Shown: one piece after another, positions 47,692 through 56,417 of the stretch
Layout of the letters: the number at the start of each line of letters is the position of its first letter
How positions within the stretch are numbered: position 1 is the first letter of the stretch
Assembly (NCBI GenBank): GCA_013823855.1
Contig: PNMW01000072.1
Location: forward strand, 1 to 64,000
Reading direction: 5' to 3'
DNA: 64,000 nt
Source: Lysobacteraceae bacterium
GTDB taxonomy: Bacteria; Pseudomonadota; Gammaproteobacteria; Nevskiales; Nevskiaceae
Program-made: the position numbers and the translations under genes
Notes under the pieces: generated by a model
Told to the model about the DNA's origin: nothing
What the model saw: only the letters and a program-made list of their open reading frames with translations
The model's database searches: none

Positions 47692-48021
47692 ATGTCCTCC
47701 TTGAACCCCAACGCCGCCGACGCGAAGCTGGCCGATTCCGGGGCCCCGGAATCCCGTGTTCCGGCGGTCCGTGCCGAAGACAGCAAGCCGTTGTCCACCT
47801 CGGTCGCCGAGTGCATGGACGCTTATTTCAGGACCCTCAACGGCCACGCGCCGAAGACCCTGAACCTGTATGACACGGTGCTCGAACAGGTCGAACCACC
47901 GCTGCTGCGCGCCACCCTCGACTACTGCGACGGCAACCAGTCGCGGGCAGCCGAGCTGCTCGGCCTGAACCGCGCGACCCTGCGCAAGAAGCTCATCCAG
48001 TACGGCATCAGCACACGCTGA
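47692..48021 (+). CDS. fis: DNA-binding protein Fis
   Basis: A 109-residue nucleoid protein. The Fis core spans about residues 35-109: STSVAECMDAYFRTLNG, then PLLRATLDYCDGNQSRAAEL and the HTH LGLNRATLRKKLIQYGI at the C-terminus. The N-terminal ~30 residues are an acidic, Ala-rich extension not present in E. coli Fis (98 residues); a later start is possible but none is obvious. Fis bends DNA and activates rRNA and other growth genes. It lies between prmA and purH, an order shared with Pseudomonas-type genomes. Confidence 0.93.
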   Translation: MSSLNPNAADAKLADSGAPESRVPAVRAEDSKPLSTSVAECMDAYFRTLNGHAPKTLNLYDTVLEQVEPPLLRATLDYCDGNQSRAAELLGLNRATLRKKLIQYGISTR

Positions 48022-48064
48022 TCGCTGCCGATTTGCGCCCTCGCCGCCCGGCAACAGCGATCTC

Positions 48065-48157
48065 ACGCCAACACGCGAAGTCGCCATGAATAGCCCGATG
48101 CCTTTTCACGAAGGTCATTCTTCCGCAGCGCCGTTCTTTGCGCCTTCGCGCCCTGGC
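48065..48157. repeat. Dispersed intergenic repeat, copy 1
   Basis: Begins ACGCCAACACGCGAAG and continues TCGCCATGAA, ending TTGCGCCTTCGCGCCCTGGC. The left half matches copy 2 (57661-57738) at 22 of 26 positions, and both have a similar right end, forming an imperfect inverted repeat. It lies between fis and purH. It is non-coding and probably one of many genomic copies. Confidence 0.6.
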
Positions 48158-48200
48158 CTGAGGCCAAGCCTTTGATGTATTCCCCGCCGACGAAACAACC

Positions 48201-49766
48201 ATGACCCTGCTGAAACCGCGCCGCGCCCTGCTGTCCGTCTCCGACAAGTCCGGCATCGTCGAACTGGCGACTGCCCTTGCTGCGCGCGGCGTCGCGCTGC
48301 TATCGACCGGCGGCACCTTCAAACTGCTGCGCGAGCACGGCGTGGCGGTCACCGAGGTGTCGGCCCACACCGGCTTCCCGGAAATGATGGACGGCCGGGT
48401 CAAGACCCTGCATCCGAAGATCCACGGCGGCCTGCTCGGCCGGCGCGGCACCGACGACGCGGTGATGGCCGAGTACGGCATCGCCCCGATCGACATCCTG
48501 GTGCTGAACCTCTATCCGTTCGAAGCGACCGTCGCCAAGCCCGACCACACGTTCGACGAAGCGATCGAGAACATCGATATCGGCGGCCCGGCGATGCTGC
48601 GCTCGGCGGCCAAGAACCACGCCGACGTCGCGGTGCTCACCAAGGCCAGCCAGTACGCCGGACTGCTCGCCGAACTCGACCGCGAAGGTGGCATCACCCG
48701 AGCGACCCGCTTCAAGCTGGCCGTCGCCGCGTTCAATGGTGTCGCCGCCTACGACGCCGCGATCAGCGACTACCTGTCGGCAATCGAGGCTGATGGCAGC
48801 CGCGCCGCGTTTTCCGGTCAGGCCAACCTGCGCTTCGAGAAGGTCATGGACCTGCGCTACGGCGAGAACCCGCACCAGAGTGCCGCGTTCTACCGCGATC
48901 TCAATCCGCTGCCCGGCACGCTCGGTACCTTCCAGCAGCTGCAGGGCAAGGAGCTCAGCTACAACAACATCGCCGACGCCGACGCCGCCTGGGAATGCGT
49001 GCGCAGCTTTACCAAGCCGGCCTGCGTGATCGTCAAGCACGCCAATCCCTGCGGCGTCGCGGTCAGCCTCGATGGCATCGGTCAGGCCTACGAGCTGGCC
49101 TACCAGACCGATCCGACCTCGGCCTTCGGCGGCATCATCGCCTTCAACCGCGAAGTCGATGCGGCGACCGCCAGCGTCATGGTCGGTCGCCAGTTCATCG
49201 AAGTGCTGCTGGCACCAAGCTACTCGGCCGAAGCGCTGGAAGTCCTGAAGACCAAGGCCAACGTCCGCGTGCTGCTGATCCCGGAGGGCGATGAGCACAA
49301 CAGCCACGACATCAAGCGCGTCGGCTCCGGCCTGCTGATCCAGACTGCCGATACCCGGATGATCACCGAAGCCGAGCTGAAGGTCGTCACCCGGCGCGCG
49401 CCGACCGAAGCCGAGCTGCACGACCTGATCTTTGCCTGGAAGGTCGCCAAGTTCGTCAAGTCCAACGCCATCGTCTACGCCAGGAACCGCCAGACGATCG
49501 GTGTGGGCGCCGGCCAGATGAGCCGTGTCTATTCGGCCAGGATCGCCGGCATCAAGGCGGCGGACGAAAAGCTGGTGGTCGCCGGTTCGGTGATGGCCTC
49601 GGATGCCTTCTTCCCGTTCCGCGACGGCATCGACGCAGCCGCCAAGGCTGGCATCGTCGCGGTGATCCAGCCGGGCGGCTCGATGCGCGACAGCGAAGTG
49701 ATCGCCGCCGCCGATGAAGCCGGCATGGCGATGGTGTTCACCGGCGTGCGCCACTTCCGGCACTGA
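48201..49766 (+). CDS. purH: Bifunctional AICAR transformylase/IMP cyclohydrolase
   Basis: A 521-residue PurH catalysing the last two steps of IMP synthesis. The IMP cyclohydrolase part (about 1-190) has [25 protein letters not shown] and [18 protein letters not shown]. The transformylase part (about 200-521) has [32 protein letters not shown] and the catalytic [26 protein letters not shown] and [11 protein letters not shown] lie near the end. Length and order are normal. purD does not follow within the window. Confidence 0.98.
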   Translation: MTLLKPRRALLSVSDKSGIVELATALAARGVALLSTGGTFKLLREHGVAVTEVSAHTGFPEMMDGRVKTLHPKIHGGLLGRRGTDDAVMAEYGIAPIDILVLNLYPFEATVAKPDHTFDEAIENIDIGGPAMLRSAAKNHADVAVLTKASQYAGLLAELDREGGITRATRFKLAVAAFNGVAAYDAAISDYLSAIEADGSRAAFSGQANLRFEKVMDLRYGENPHQSAAFYRDLNPLPGTLGTFQQLQGKELSYNNIADADAAWECVRSFTKPACVIVKHANPCGVAVSLDGIGQAYELAYQTDPTSAFGGIIAFNREVDAATASVMVGRQFIEVLLAPSYSAEALEVLKTKANVRVLLIPEGDEHNSHDIKRVGSGLLIQTADTRMITEAELKVVTRRAPTEAELHDLIFAWKVAKFVKSNAIVYARNRQTIGVGAGQMSRVYSARIAGIKAADEKLVVAGSVMASDAFFPFRDGIDAAAKAGIVAVIQPGGSMRDSEVIAAADEAGMAMVFTGVRHFRH

Positions 49767-49831
49767 CGTCACGGCACTTCGGCCGCGCGAGGCTGCCGGG
49801 CCGGCGCGCAACCGGCGTTCCGCGCGGACGC

Positions 49832-50767
49832 TCAGGTGCTCCGGCGGTTGAGCCGCCCGAACGGGATGTGCACGCAGGGCAGGTTCTCGGCGGCCGGCGT
49901 CAGATGGCTGAGCTGGTCGTCGAAGAACACGTGCGGGCGCAGCACGTCCAGCACCCGGCGCTTCTCGACCCCGCCGAGGAAGAACGCCTCGTTCACGTGC
50001 ACGCCCCAGTCGCGCATCGTCGTGATCACGCGCTCGTGTGCCGGTGCGTTGCGGGCCGTCACGATCGCCACCCGCAGCTTGCGGCGATAGGCCGGATCGT
50101 CCTCGACGCAGCGGCCCTCGACATCCTGGATACGACGCAGCTTACGCAGGAACCCCGCGAGCAACCCCGGCGACACCGGCACCTGCGCGTGACGCGTCTC
50201 GTGATCCTGGAACGCGGCGAGGCCGCCATCCTGGAACACCGATTCCGACTCCTCGCCGGCGAGCACGCCGTCGAAGTCGAAGGCGATGCGCAGTTCGTCG
50301 TCGCGGCCGTCGTCGGTGAACTGCGAATCCAGCACCTGCCCGGCCGGATGCCCTGCCTCGATCGCGGCGCGCACGTCGCCGCCGTTGGCCGACAGGAACA
50401 GGCTGATCGCGAGCGGCGCGATGTAGCGGTGCGGCGAGCCGCCTTCAAGGAACACCGCGCGCGTGATCGCGAGTTCGTGGTGGCGGATCGCGTGCATCAC
50501 GCGCAGCCCCGTGTCCGGATCGTTCTTCGAGAGCAGGATCACCTCGACGAGCGGATCGTCGGCGGGGGCCAGCGCGTTCAGTGACAGCAGCCGCCGGACG
50601 AACGGGAACGCGACGCCGGGCAAAAGCGGCTGACCCTGGAGGCGGCGCTGGTAGGTGCGGTATGCGGCTTCGCCGTCGCGGCGGAACACCGCGTCGGACT
50701 CGGTGAGATCGAACAACGCGCTCGAGGCGAGTCCGATGACGAGGCGAGAATCGAGGTCGTAGGGCAT
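49832..50767 (-). CDS. 5'-Nucleotidase family protein
   Basis: A 311-residue protein of the cytosolic 5'-nucleotidase (PF06189) family, a HAD-like fold. VIGLASSALFDLTESD is the typical start region and IAFDFDGVLAGEESE carries the catalytic Asp pair. VEKRRVLDVLRPHVFFDDQ has the later metal-binding Asp residues. The family removes phosphate from nucleoside monophosphates. The ATG at 50767 precedes the conserved start; upstream frame extensions look non-coding. Leucine is often coded by CTC here where neighbours use CTG almost always, hinting at a different origin. No operon partner is evident. Confidence 0.83.
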   Translation of the reverse strand: MPYDLDSRLVIGLASSALFDLTESDAVFRRDGEAAYRTYQRRLQGQPLLPGVAFPFVRRLLSLNALAPADDPLVEVILLSKNDPDTGLRVMHAIRHHELAITRAVFLEGGSPHRYIAPLAISLFLSANGGDVRAAIEAGHPAGQVLDSQFTDDGRDDELRIAFDFDGVLAGEESESVFQDGGLAAFQDHETRHAQVPVSPGLLAGFLRKLRRIQDVEGRCVEDDPAYRRKLRVAIVTARNAPAHERVITTMRDWGVHVNEAFFLGGVEKRRVLDVLRPHVFFDDQLSHLTPAAENLPCVHIPFGRLNRRST

Positions 50768-50808
50768 GCGCACATTGTCGCGCGCCGCAAGCACTGCGCG
50801 GCGGTCGC

Positions 50809-51993
50809 CTACTTGCGCTCGATGCGGATATCGCCGCTGAAACTCGACAGTTCCAGGCGCGCGCCGCGACCATCGCCCCAGACGTACTCGCGCTTGCGGC
50901 TGGAATGGTTCTCCACCGTCTGCGCGCCCTCGCATTCGACATCGCCGCTGAAGCTTTTCAGCAGGGCCGTTCCCGACAGCGACTGCGGCACGATCATGGT
51001 GATCTCGCCGGACAGCGTCTGGCCGCTGACCTGGGCGCCGGCGTCGAGCGCCACGTCGAGGCGGATGTCGCCGCTGATCGACTTCAGCTTCAGGTCGGAA
51101 AAGCGCCCGCCACGCGCCAGATCGACATTGCCGGACACCGTTTCCAATGCCAGCTGGCCGCTCAGGCCGTCGAGGTCGAGATCGCCGCTGACACTGTTGA
51201 TGCGCGTCGACTTCGACGCCGGCGCCTTGAGCGTCAGATCGCCGCTGACCGTCTGCACCGACACTTCCGGCGAGCCGAGCACCAGGTGCACGTCGCCGCT
51301 GACGGTGTTGACCTTGACCGGCCCGCGCGGGCCGTTGACGACGACGTCGGCGCTGACCGATTCCAGCTCGACGCGGGCATTGTTCGGGACCTTCAGCTCC
51401 AGCACCGTGTCGTTGCTGCTGCGCGATTTCCTCGGCAGCTTGACCACCACGTTGACCTCGTTGGAGTCGCCGTTGATGTCCAGCGTTTCCAGGTTGCCGC
51501 CGAGGCGGCCGCCGATCCGGACCTCGTTACGGTCCCAGACCGAGACATCGATGATGCCGGCGACGTTGTTGACATAGACCCGGCCGTTCGATTTCAGCGA
51601 CCGCGTCTGGTCGATCACTGCACCGTTGGCGTCGCTGCTGCCGTAGCGGCTGGTACTGCGGGCGACGGCATCGGCTTCGACCGCGGCGATCATCGCGTCG
51701 AAGCGGCTGGCATCGATATCGGCATCCAGTTCGGCGAGTTGCTCCAGGTGGCGCAGTTCGACGAGGTTTTCCAGCCCCTGCAAGCGGACCAGCGCCTGCG
51801 CCCTGCTGTGTTCGACATGGCCTGCGAGTTCCGGGCTCAGCGGGCGCTGGCGCGGCGCGGCGGGCGCGGCAGGTGCTTCGGGGGCAACGGGTGCGGCAGG
51901 CGGGGCCGACGGTTCGCCGGCCGCCGCATTCAGGCTCATCGCGAGCAATGCGGAGGCGGCAACGACGGTGCGATCGAAACGCGGGCGGAACAT
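50809..51993 (-). CDS. DUF4097-type beta-helical envelope protein
   Basis: A 394-residue exported protein. After the signal peptide (VVAASALLAMSLNAAAGE), an Ala/Pro stretch and a helical region (about 70-130), residues about 150-390 form a repetitive beta structure with at least seven S-G-D/N/E motifs about 19-22 residues apart (VSGDVHL, VSGDLTL, VSGDLDL, VSGNVDL, ISGDIRL, LSGEITM, FSGDVEC, FSGDIRI). This is the DUF4097 adhesin-like beta-helix pattern. Its function is unknown; it is often the output or partner of ECF sigma/anti-sigma loci. It is the last gene of such an operon here, 28 bases after the anti-sigma gene. Confidence 0.85.
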   Translation of the reverse strand: MFRPRFDRTVVAASALLAMSLNAAAGEPSAPPAAPVAPEAPAAPAAPRQRPLSPELAGHVEHSRAQALVRLQGLENLVELRHLEQLAELDADIDASRFDAMIAAVEADAVARSTSRYGSSDANGAVIDQTRSLKSNGRVYVNNVAGIIDVSVWDRNEVRIGGRLGGNLETLDINGDSNEVNVVVKLPRKSRSSNDTVLELKVPNNARVELESVSADVVVNGPRGPVKVNTVSGDVHLVLGSPEVSVQTVSGDLTLKAPASKSTRINSVSGDLDLDGLSGQLALETVSGNVDLARGGRFSDLKLKSISGDIRLDVALDAGAQVSGQTLSGEITMIVPQSLSGTALLKSFSGDVECEGAQTVENHSSRKREYVWGDGRGARLELSSFSGDIRIERK

Positions 51994-52021
51994 GGCGTGA
52001 GGCCTCGGGGAATGCAGCGAA

Positions 52022-52801
52022 TCAGGGATGATCGACCAGCGCGGCGCGCAGGCCCTGCTGGTGCTGGCGGGCGCTGTCGAGCAATGCCTGCAGGTAGGCG
52101 GCATCGTCGGGATCGGCGGCGAGCGCTTTCTCGATCTGCGCTTCCGCCGTGTTGACGATCTTCAGGTTGGCGCGCACCAGCGCCCGCGTCTCGCGGGAAA
52201 TCGGCCGGTAGCCGGCGCGCCGCAGCGCCGCCGCTTCCTCGCCGCCTCGGGTGTAGCCGAGAGTGGCGGCGAAGACTTCGGCGGACGGCCGCAGCGGCGC
52301 CTTGGCACTGGCGACCGGACCGACGTTCGCGGGGGCGACGTCGCGATCGACGACCAGAGCGAACACCACGAGCAGCGAGGCCGCCAGCGATGCGGCCGCC
52401 GCCCACCCCATCGCCTGACGATGGCGCGGCGGGCGTCGCTCGATGCGCGCAACGACACCCGCCCAGAGATCACGCGCCGGCGCCTGGTCATGACGCAGCG
52501 CCGGCAGCGCGGTACGCAGCGTTTCGGGCAGCGCCAGCTGATCGCGCAGCGCCGGATCCGCGATCCGCTGCGCGACCCCGGCCCAGAGATCCTGCGCTGG
52601 CGCGGCATCGCGGCGCAGCGCGCGCAGTTCGGCGCCAATTGCGGCGTCGAGTTCCAGATGGTCGCGCTCGGCAGGATCGGCGATCCGCGCGGCGATGCCG
52701 GCCCACAGGTCGCGGCCGGGGGCCTGATCGGCGCGCAGCGTCGCCAACGAGGTGGCCTCGGTGTCGGCCGCCTGCGACTCACGGCTATTCGGCAGGCTCA
52801 T
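52022..52801 (-). CDS. Putative anti-sigma factor with triplicated DLWAG module
   Basis: A 259-residue single-pass membrane protein. Residues 21-40, 61-80 and 101-120 repeat the pattern LRxDxAPxxDLWAG, then two residues and a RI ending, with an exact 40-residue period. A membrane helix (about 134-151) follows, then a periplasmic helical domain (about 175-259) resembling a heavy-metal-sensor-like or CpxP-like helical fold. DLWPG-type motifs are common in the cytosolic part of proteins paired with RpoE-like sigma factors. Its start overlaps the sigma gene stop (ATGA). It probably holds the ECF sigma factor and releases it on an envelope signal. Confidence 0.78.
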   Translation of the reverse strand: MSLPNSRESQAADTEATSLATLRADQAPGRDLWAGIAARIADPAERDHLELDAAIGAELRALRRDAAPAQDLWAGVAQRIADPALRDQLALPETLRTALPALRHDQAPARDLWAGVVARIERRPPRHRQAMGWAAAASLAASLLVVFALVVDRDVAPANVGPVASAKAPLRPSAEVFAATLGYTRGGEEAAALRRAGYRPISRETRALVRANLKIVNTAEAQIEKALAADPDDAAYLQALLDSARQHQQGLRAALVDHP

Positions 52802-53421
52802 GACAGCATCGCCTGCAGCAAACGGCGCGCGCGGTGCAGCTGCGCCTTGGAGGTGCCGACGGCGATGCCGGTCAGCTCGCTGATTTCCTCGTGCTGATAG
52901 CCCTCGACGTCATAAAGCATCAGCACGGTGCGAGCACCCTTGGGCAACTTGGCCAGCGCGCGTTCGAGATCGATGCGGCTGCCGATGTCGTCCTGGCGGA
53001 CCGGCTCGATCGGATCCAGGCCATCGCTGCCGGCTTCGCCGTCGGCGCCCGGCTGGATCTCGTCCTCGAAGCTCACCCAGCGGCGCAGCAGGCGGTGCTC
53101 GCCGAGCACGACATTGACGGTCAGCCGATGCATCCAGGTGCTGAAGCGGCTTTCGCCCCGGAAGCTGGCCAACTTTTCCCAGGCACGCACGAAGGCATCC
53201 TGGGTGGCCTGCTCGGCGCGCGAGACATCACCGTGGCACAGGCGCAGGCACAGGCCGTAGATGCGGTCGACGTTGAGCCGGTACAGACGCTCGAACGCCC
53301 GTGCGTCGCCGGCTGCGGCGAGCCGGACGAGCTGGTGATCCTCGGGCTCGGCCTCGGGGCTCGCGGCGGCAGCGGCTGGCAGGGCAGCGTCCATCGTCAT
53401 GGTCAGGGTCGCGGTCGTCAT
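52798..53421 (-). CDS. RpoE-like ECF sigma factor
   Basis: A 207-residue sigma factor with region 2 (DARAFERLYRLNVDRIYGL, QATQDAFVRAWEKLASFRG, FSTWMHRLTVNVVL) and region 4 (LPKGARTVLMLYDVEGYQHE, then ISELTGIAVGTSKAQLHRAR). An acidic linker of about 45 residues joins them. The N-terminal ~28 residues are an Ala-rich extension; a later ATG at residue 8 or 10 is possible. It is the first gene of an operon with the anti-sigma and the DUF4097 protein. It probably controls its own operon; the promoter would lie in the 134 bases before the divergent GST-like gene. Confidence 0.88.
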   Translation of the reverse strand: MTTATLTMTMDAALPAAAAASPEAEPEDHQLVRLAAAGDARAFERLYRLNVDRIYGLCLRLCHGDVSRAEQATQDAFVRAWEKLASFRGESRFSTWMHRLTVNVVLGEHRLLRRWVSFEDEIQPGADGEAGSDGLDPIEPVRQDDIGSRIDLERALAKLPKGARTVLMLYDVEGYQHEEISELTGIAVGTSKAQLHRARRLLQAMLS

Positions 53422-53555
53422 TGCTGCTCAGATGCGCTACATCGCCTCGGGGTTTGAACGCGCCCGAGCCGCAGCCGCAGCGGACAGCCGATAATACGAC
53501 CGTTCACGGCGCCGCCCGGCCCGTCCATCGTTTCCAGTCCACAGGCGCTTCGCAC

Positions 53556-54323
53556 ATGTCCGTCGTTCACCAGTTGAGGGTCGTCAGTTCCGTGCTCGCC
53601 TCGACCGCGCGCGGCTGGCGCGGCAGCCTGTCGTTCCGGCCGACCACCCGCCAGCCCGAGCAGCTGCTGCGCCTCTACGAATTCGAGGCCAGCCCGTTCT
53701 GCCGGCTGGTCCGCGAAGCCCTGAGCGAGATGGATCTCGACGCGCTGATCCTGCCCTGCCCGTCCGGCGGCAGCCGCTTCCGGCCGGAGGCGGTGGATCT
53801 CGGCGGCAAGGCGCTGTTTCCGTACCTCGTCGATCCGAACACCGGCCGGGCGCTGTACGAATCGGCCGACATCATCGACTACCTGGCCGAAACCTATGGC
53901 GGCCAGTTGCGTGCACCGCGCGGACTGCGCCGCAAGAGCGCGATCGCCGCAGCCTTTGCCACCACGCTGGTGCGCGCCGCGCGCGGCCTGAAGGCGGCGC
54001 CGTCGAAGGCGCCGGACGAGCCGCTGACGCTGTACAGCTTCGAGTCGAGCCCGTATTCGCGGCTGGTGCGCGAGCGGCTGTCGGAGCTGGAACTGCCGTA
54101 CGTGCTGCGCAATACCGCCAAGGCGCGCTGGGAGGATATCGGCCCGCCGCAGATCCGTTCGACGTTCTTCCCCGAACTGCCGGTCGAAGGCCGCAACCGG
54201 CTGGCGCTGCTGGCCCGTGCCGGCCGCGTCCAGCTGCCGTATCTGGTCGATCCGAACACCGGCACCGAGCTGTTCGAATCCGAGGCGATCCTCGCCTACC
54301 TCGATCGCACCTACGCCGCATGA
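53556..54323 (+). CDS. Protein with two tandem GST N-terminal (thioredoxin-like) domains
   Basis: A 255-residue cytosolic protein. Two copies of the GST-N fold are visible: about 38-115 (LRLYEFEASPFCRLVREALSE through FPYLVDPNTGRALYESADII) and about 155-252 (LTLYSFESSPYSRLVRERLSE through LPYLVDPNTGTELFESEAIL). The first keeps a Cys at SPFC, the second has Ser (SPYS). No C-terminal helical GST domain is present. This double GST-N arrangement is known in some plant and bacterial proteins of unknown substrate. The ATG overlaps nothing upstream; the stop overlaps the LysE start (ATGA). Confidence 0.82.
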   Translation: MSVVHQLRVVSSVLASTARGWRGSLSFRPTTRQPEQLLRLYEFEASPFCRLVREALSEMDLDALILPCPSGGSRFRPEAVDLGGKALFPYLVDPNTGRALYESADIIDYLAETYGGQLRAPRGLRRKSAIAAAFATTLVRAARGLKAAPSKAPDEPLTLYSFESSPYSRLVRERLSELELPYVLRNTAKARWEDIGPPQIRSTFFPELPVEGRNRLALLARAGRVQLPYLVDPNTGTELFESEAILAYLDRTYAA

Positions 54324-54970
54324 GCGGGCTGGCGACCAGCCCGGCGTCGCTGTTCGCGACCGTCGCCATCGCCCATGCGCTGGCGGTGATGAGCCCGGGA
54401 CCGGACCTCGCCGTGGTCACCCGGCAGACACTGGCGCACGGCCGCCGCGCCGGCCTGCTGACCGCGCTCGGCATCGCCGGCGGCATCAGCTTCCACGTCG
54501 CCTACGGCATGTTCGGGCTGGCGTTCGCGATCGAGCGGTTTCCAGCGCTGCTCATGGTGCTGCGGGTGATCGGCGCGGCGCTGCTGCTGTGGATCGGCTG
54601 GGGCGCTATCCGGGCGCAGCCGCTGGCCGATCCAGTCGCCGCCATGCCGGCCAGCGACGGCCAGCGCGCGGCCGCCGGCGATTTCACCATCGGACTGGCC
54701 ACCAACCTGCTGAACGTCAAGGCGATGCTGTTCTTCGTCGCGCTGTGTTCGGCGGTGATCACCGGCGCGACCTCGACCGCGGTCAAGCTCGGCCTCGGCG
54801 CCTGGATGATCGTCACCACCGGGCTGTGGTTCGGTGTCGTGGCCTGGACGCTCGGCCATCCGCGCATCCGCAGCCGCCTGGTGCGCAGCGCGCACTGGAT
54901 CGACCGGGCGATGGGCGCAATCCTGCTCTTGTTGGGCACCGGCATGCTGTGGTCGGTATTGCATGGCTGA
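54320..54970 (+). CDS. LysE/RhtB-family amino acid exporter
   Basis: A 216-residue inner-membrane exporter with six hydrophobic helices. The N-terminal motif VAIAHALAVMSPGPDLAVVTRQ and GRRAGLLTALGIAGGI are the LysE family signature; GLATNLLNVKAMLFFVAL is the second conserved block. Members export amino acids such as threonine, homoserine or lysine. The start overlaps the GST-like gene stop (ATGA), so the two are translated together. Substrate unknown. Confidence 0.9.
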   Translation: MSGLATSPASLFATVAIAHALAVMSPGPDLAVVTRQTLAHGRRAGLLTALGIAGGISFHVAYGMFGLAFAIERFPALLMVLRVIGAALLLWIGWGAIRAQPLADPVAAMPASDGQRAAAGDFTIGLATNLLNVKAMLFFVALCSAVITGATSTAVKLGLGAWMIVTTGLWFGVVAWTLGHPRIRSRLVRSAHWIDRAMGAILLLLGTGMLWSVLHG

Positions 54971-55026
54971 AGCGGGTGGCGCGGGGTTATCGTTGCCGCA
55001 TCCCCCAGCCTGTCGAGGACATCGCC

Positions 55027-55437
55027 GTGAGTCTTAGATCAACGATCACGCCGTCGATGCTCTATCACGACGCCCCGACCGCCATCGCCTGGCTGGAGCG
55101 GGCGTTTGACTTCAAGCCGCATCTGGTCGTGCCCGGCGACAACGGCACCATCGCCCACGCCCAGCTGACCTATGGCAACGGCATGATCATGATCGGCTCG
55201 GCGGAAACCTTCGGCTTCCCGGACCTGCTGAAGACGCCGCGCGAAGTCGGCGGCATCGGCACCCAGGAGGTCTGCGTGACGGTCACCGATGCCGACGCCC
55301 ACCACGCCCGCGCCGTGGCAGCCGGTGCCGTGGTGGTGACGCCGCTGGTCGACAAGGACTACGGCGGACGAGGTTATTCAGCCCGCGATCCGGAAGGTCA
55401 TGTCTGGCACTTCGGGACTTACGATCCGTGGGCTTGA
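55027..55437 (+). CDS. VOC-family (glyoxalase-like) protein
   Basis: A 136-residue single-domain protein of the vicinal oxygen chelate fold. TITPSMLYHDAPTAIAWLERAFDF at the start (split here as TITPSMLYHD plus the AIAWLERAFDF helix), GNGMIMIGSAE, and GRGYSARDPEGHVWHFGTYDP at the end match the PhnB/glyoxalase-like type. Metal ligands are not fully conserved. The start is GTG at 55027. It may act as an enzyme or a binding or resistance protein; function unknown. Located 56 bases after the LysE-like gene. Confidence 0.85.
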   Translation: MSLRSTITPSMLYHDAPTAIAWLERAFDFKPHLVVPGDNGTIAHAQLTYGNGMIMIGSAETFGFPDLLKTPREVGGIGTQEVCVTVTDADAHHARAVAAGAVVVTPLVDKDYGGRGYSARDPEGHVWHFGTYDPWA

Positions 55438-55477
55438 GCCTGTATCCCCTCCCCCGCTCGCGTGGGGAAGGAGACCA

Positions 55478-56125
55478 TCACGCCGGCTTGGCGATCGCCC
55501 GCCAGAGCATCTCGAACAGCACGTTGGCCTGCCTGGTCAGCGGCTCCTTCTGGCCGCGGTGGATGTACATCTGCACCAGGCGGGCGATGACGCCGAAGAT
55601 GTAGTCGAGCAGGATCTTCTCGTCGACCTCGTCGTTCAGCACGCCCTTCGAGCGACCTTCGCCGAGCACCCGGATGAAGGTGCTGAACAGCAGCGGGTTC
55701 TGGTAGTTGTCCTGCTTGCGCCAGGTGTTGACGTACACCGAGGACATGATCAGCTGGGCGACCTTGGGATTCTTCTCGAAGAAGTCGAGCGTCACCCAGA
55801 ACACCTTGCGGAACTTCTCCTTGAAGTCCTCGATGCCCTGCAGGTGGTCGATCATCCGCGCCGCCAGCCGCCCCATCCAGGCGTCGAGGCAGGAGAAAAG
55901 TAGGGCCTCCTTGCTGCCGTAGTACTTGTAGATTGTCTGCAGGCTGACGTTGGCACCGCGTGCCACCTCGATCAGACCGACCCGGTGGAATTCGCGCTCC
56001 GAGAAGATATCGAGCACCGCCTGCTCGATGCGGGCGCGAGTGTCCGGATCGAGCGCAGTGCGATCGGCGGTAAGCGCGCCATCCCGACTGCCTTCTGCAG
56101 TGCTGCCACCCGCTTTCAAAGCCAT
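55478..56125 (-). CDS. TetR-family regulator, probably of beta-oxidation genes
   Basis: A 215-residue TetR/AcrR regulator. The HTH covers about 28-75 (ILDIFSEREFHRVGLIEVAR, then NVSLQTIYKYYGSKEALLF). The C-terminal helical domain probably binds an acyl-CoA-like ligand. It is divergent from the thiolase gene with a 292-base gap that contains two similar palindromes (56143-56156 and 56297-56310), one next to each start. The most direct reading is autoregulation and control of the fadA/fadJ-like pair. Confidence 0.87.
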   Translation of the reverse strand: MALKAGGSTAEGSRDGALTADRTALDPDTRARIEQAVLDIFSEREFHRVGLIEVARGANVSLQTIYKYYGSKEALLFSCLDAWMGRLAARMIDHLQGIEDFKEKFRKVFWVTLDFFEKNPKVAQLIMSSVYVNTWRKQDNYQNPLLFSTFIRVLGEGRSKGVLNDEVDEKILLDYIFGVIARLVQMYIHRGQKEPLTRQANVLFEMLWRAIAKPA

Positions 56126-56142
56126 CGTCTGTAACTCTTCAG

Positions 56143-56156
56143 GTAATGATCGTTAC
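56143..56156. promoter_or_regulatory. Candidate TetR operator, site 1
   Basis: GTAAT-GATC-GTTAC, a 14-base imperfect palindrome, 17 bases upstream of the TetR start codon. It shares the GTAAT-N4-(A/G)TTAC form with site 2. A GTAAC half-site also lies just beside it at 56131-56135. Confidence 0.5.
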
Positions 56157-56296
56157 GTGCCTCGGCACGGTACTGGCGCGGGGTTTGACGCGCTCCGACA
56201 CGGTCTTTATCCTCGCCGTCGGGACATCAGCGCCGATCGGCCCGTTCTGCCAATCTGTCAGCAGATCCGGTTGGAGAGCGCTGAAGTCGATTAATC

Positions 56297-56310
56297 GTAA
56301 TCAACATTAC
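56297..56310. promoter_or_regulatory. Candidate TetR operator, site 2
   Basis: GTAAT-CAAC-ATTAC, a 14-base sequence with perfect 5-base arms, 107 bases upstream of the thiolase start. Same form as site 1; AT-rich within GC-rich DNA. Confidence 0.5.
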
Positions 56311-56417
56311 CGGAATCTGCAACAAGATCGATCGAGATCGTCAATCCGGTGCTGCAAGCCGTTGCAGACCCACCCTCAACACCAGGCCGCCAGCCGGCCA
56401 ACACCAGGGATTACCCG

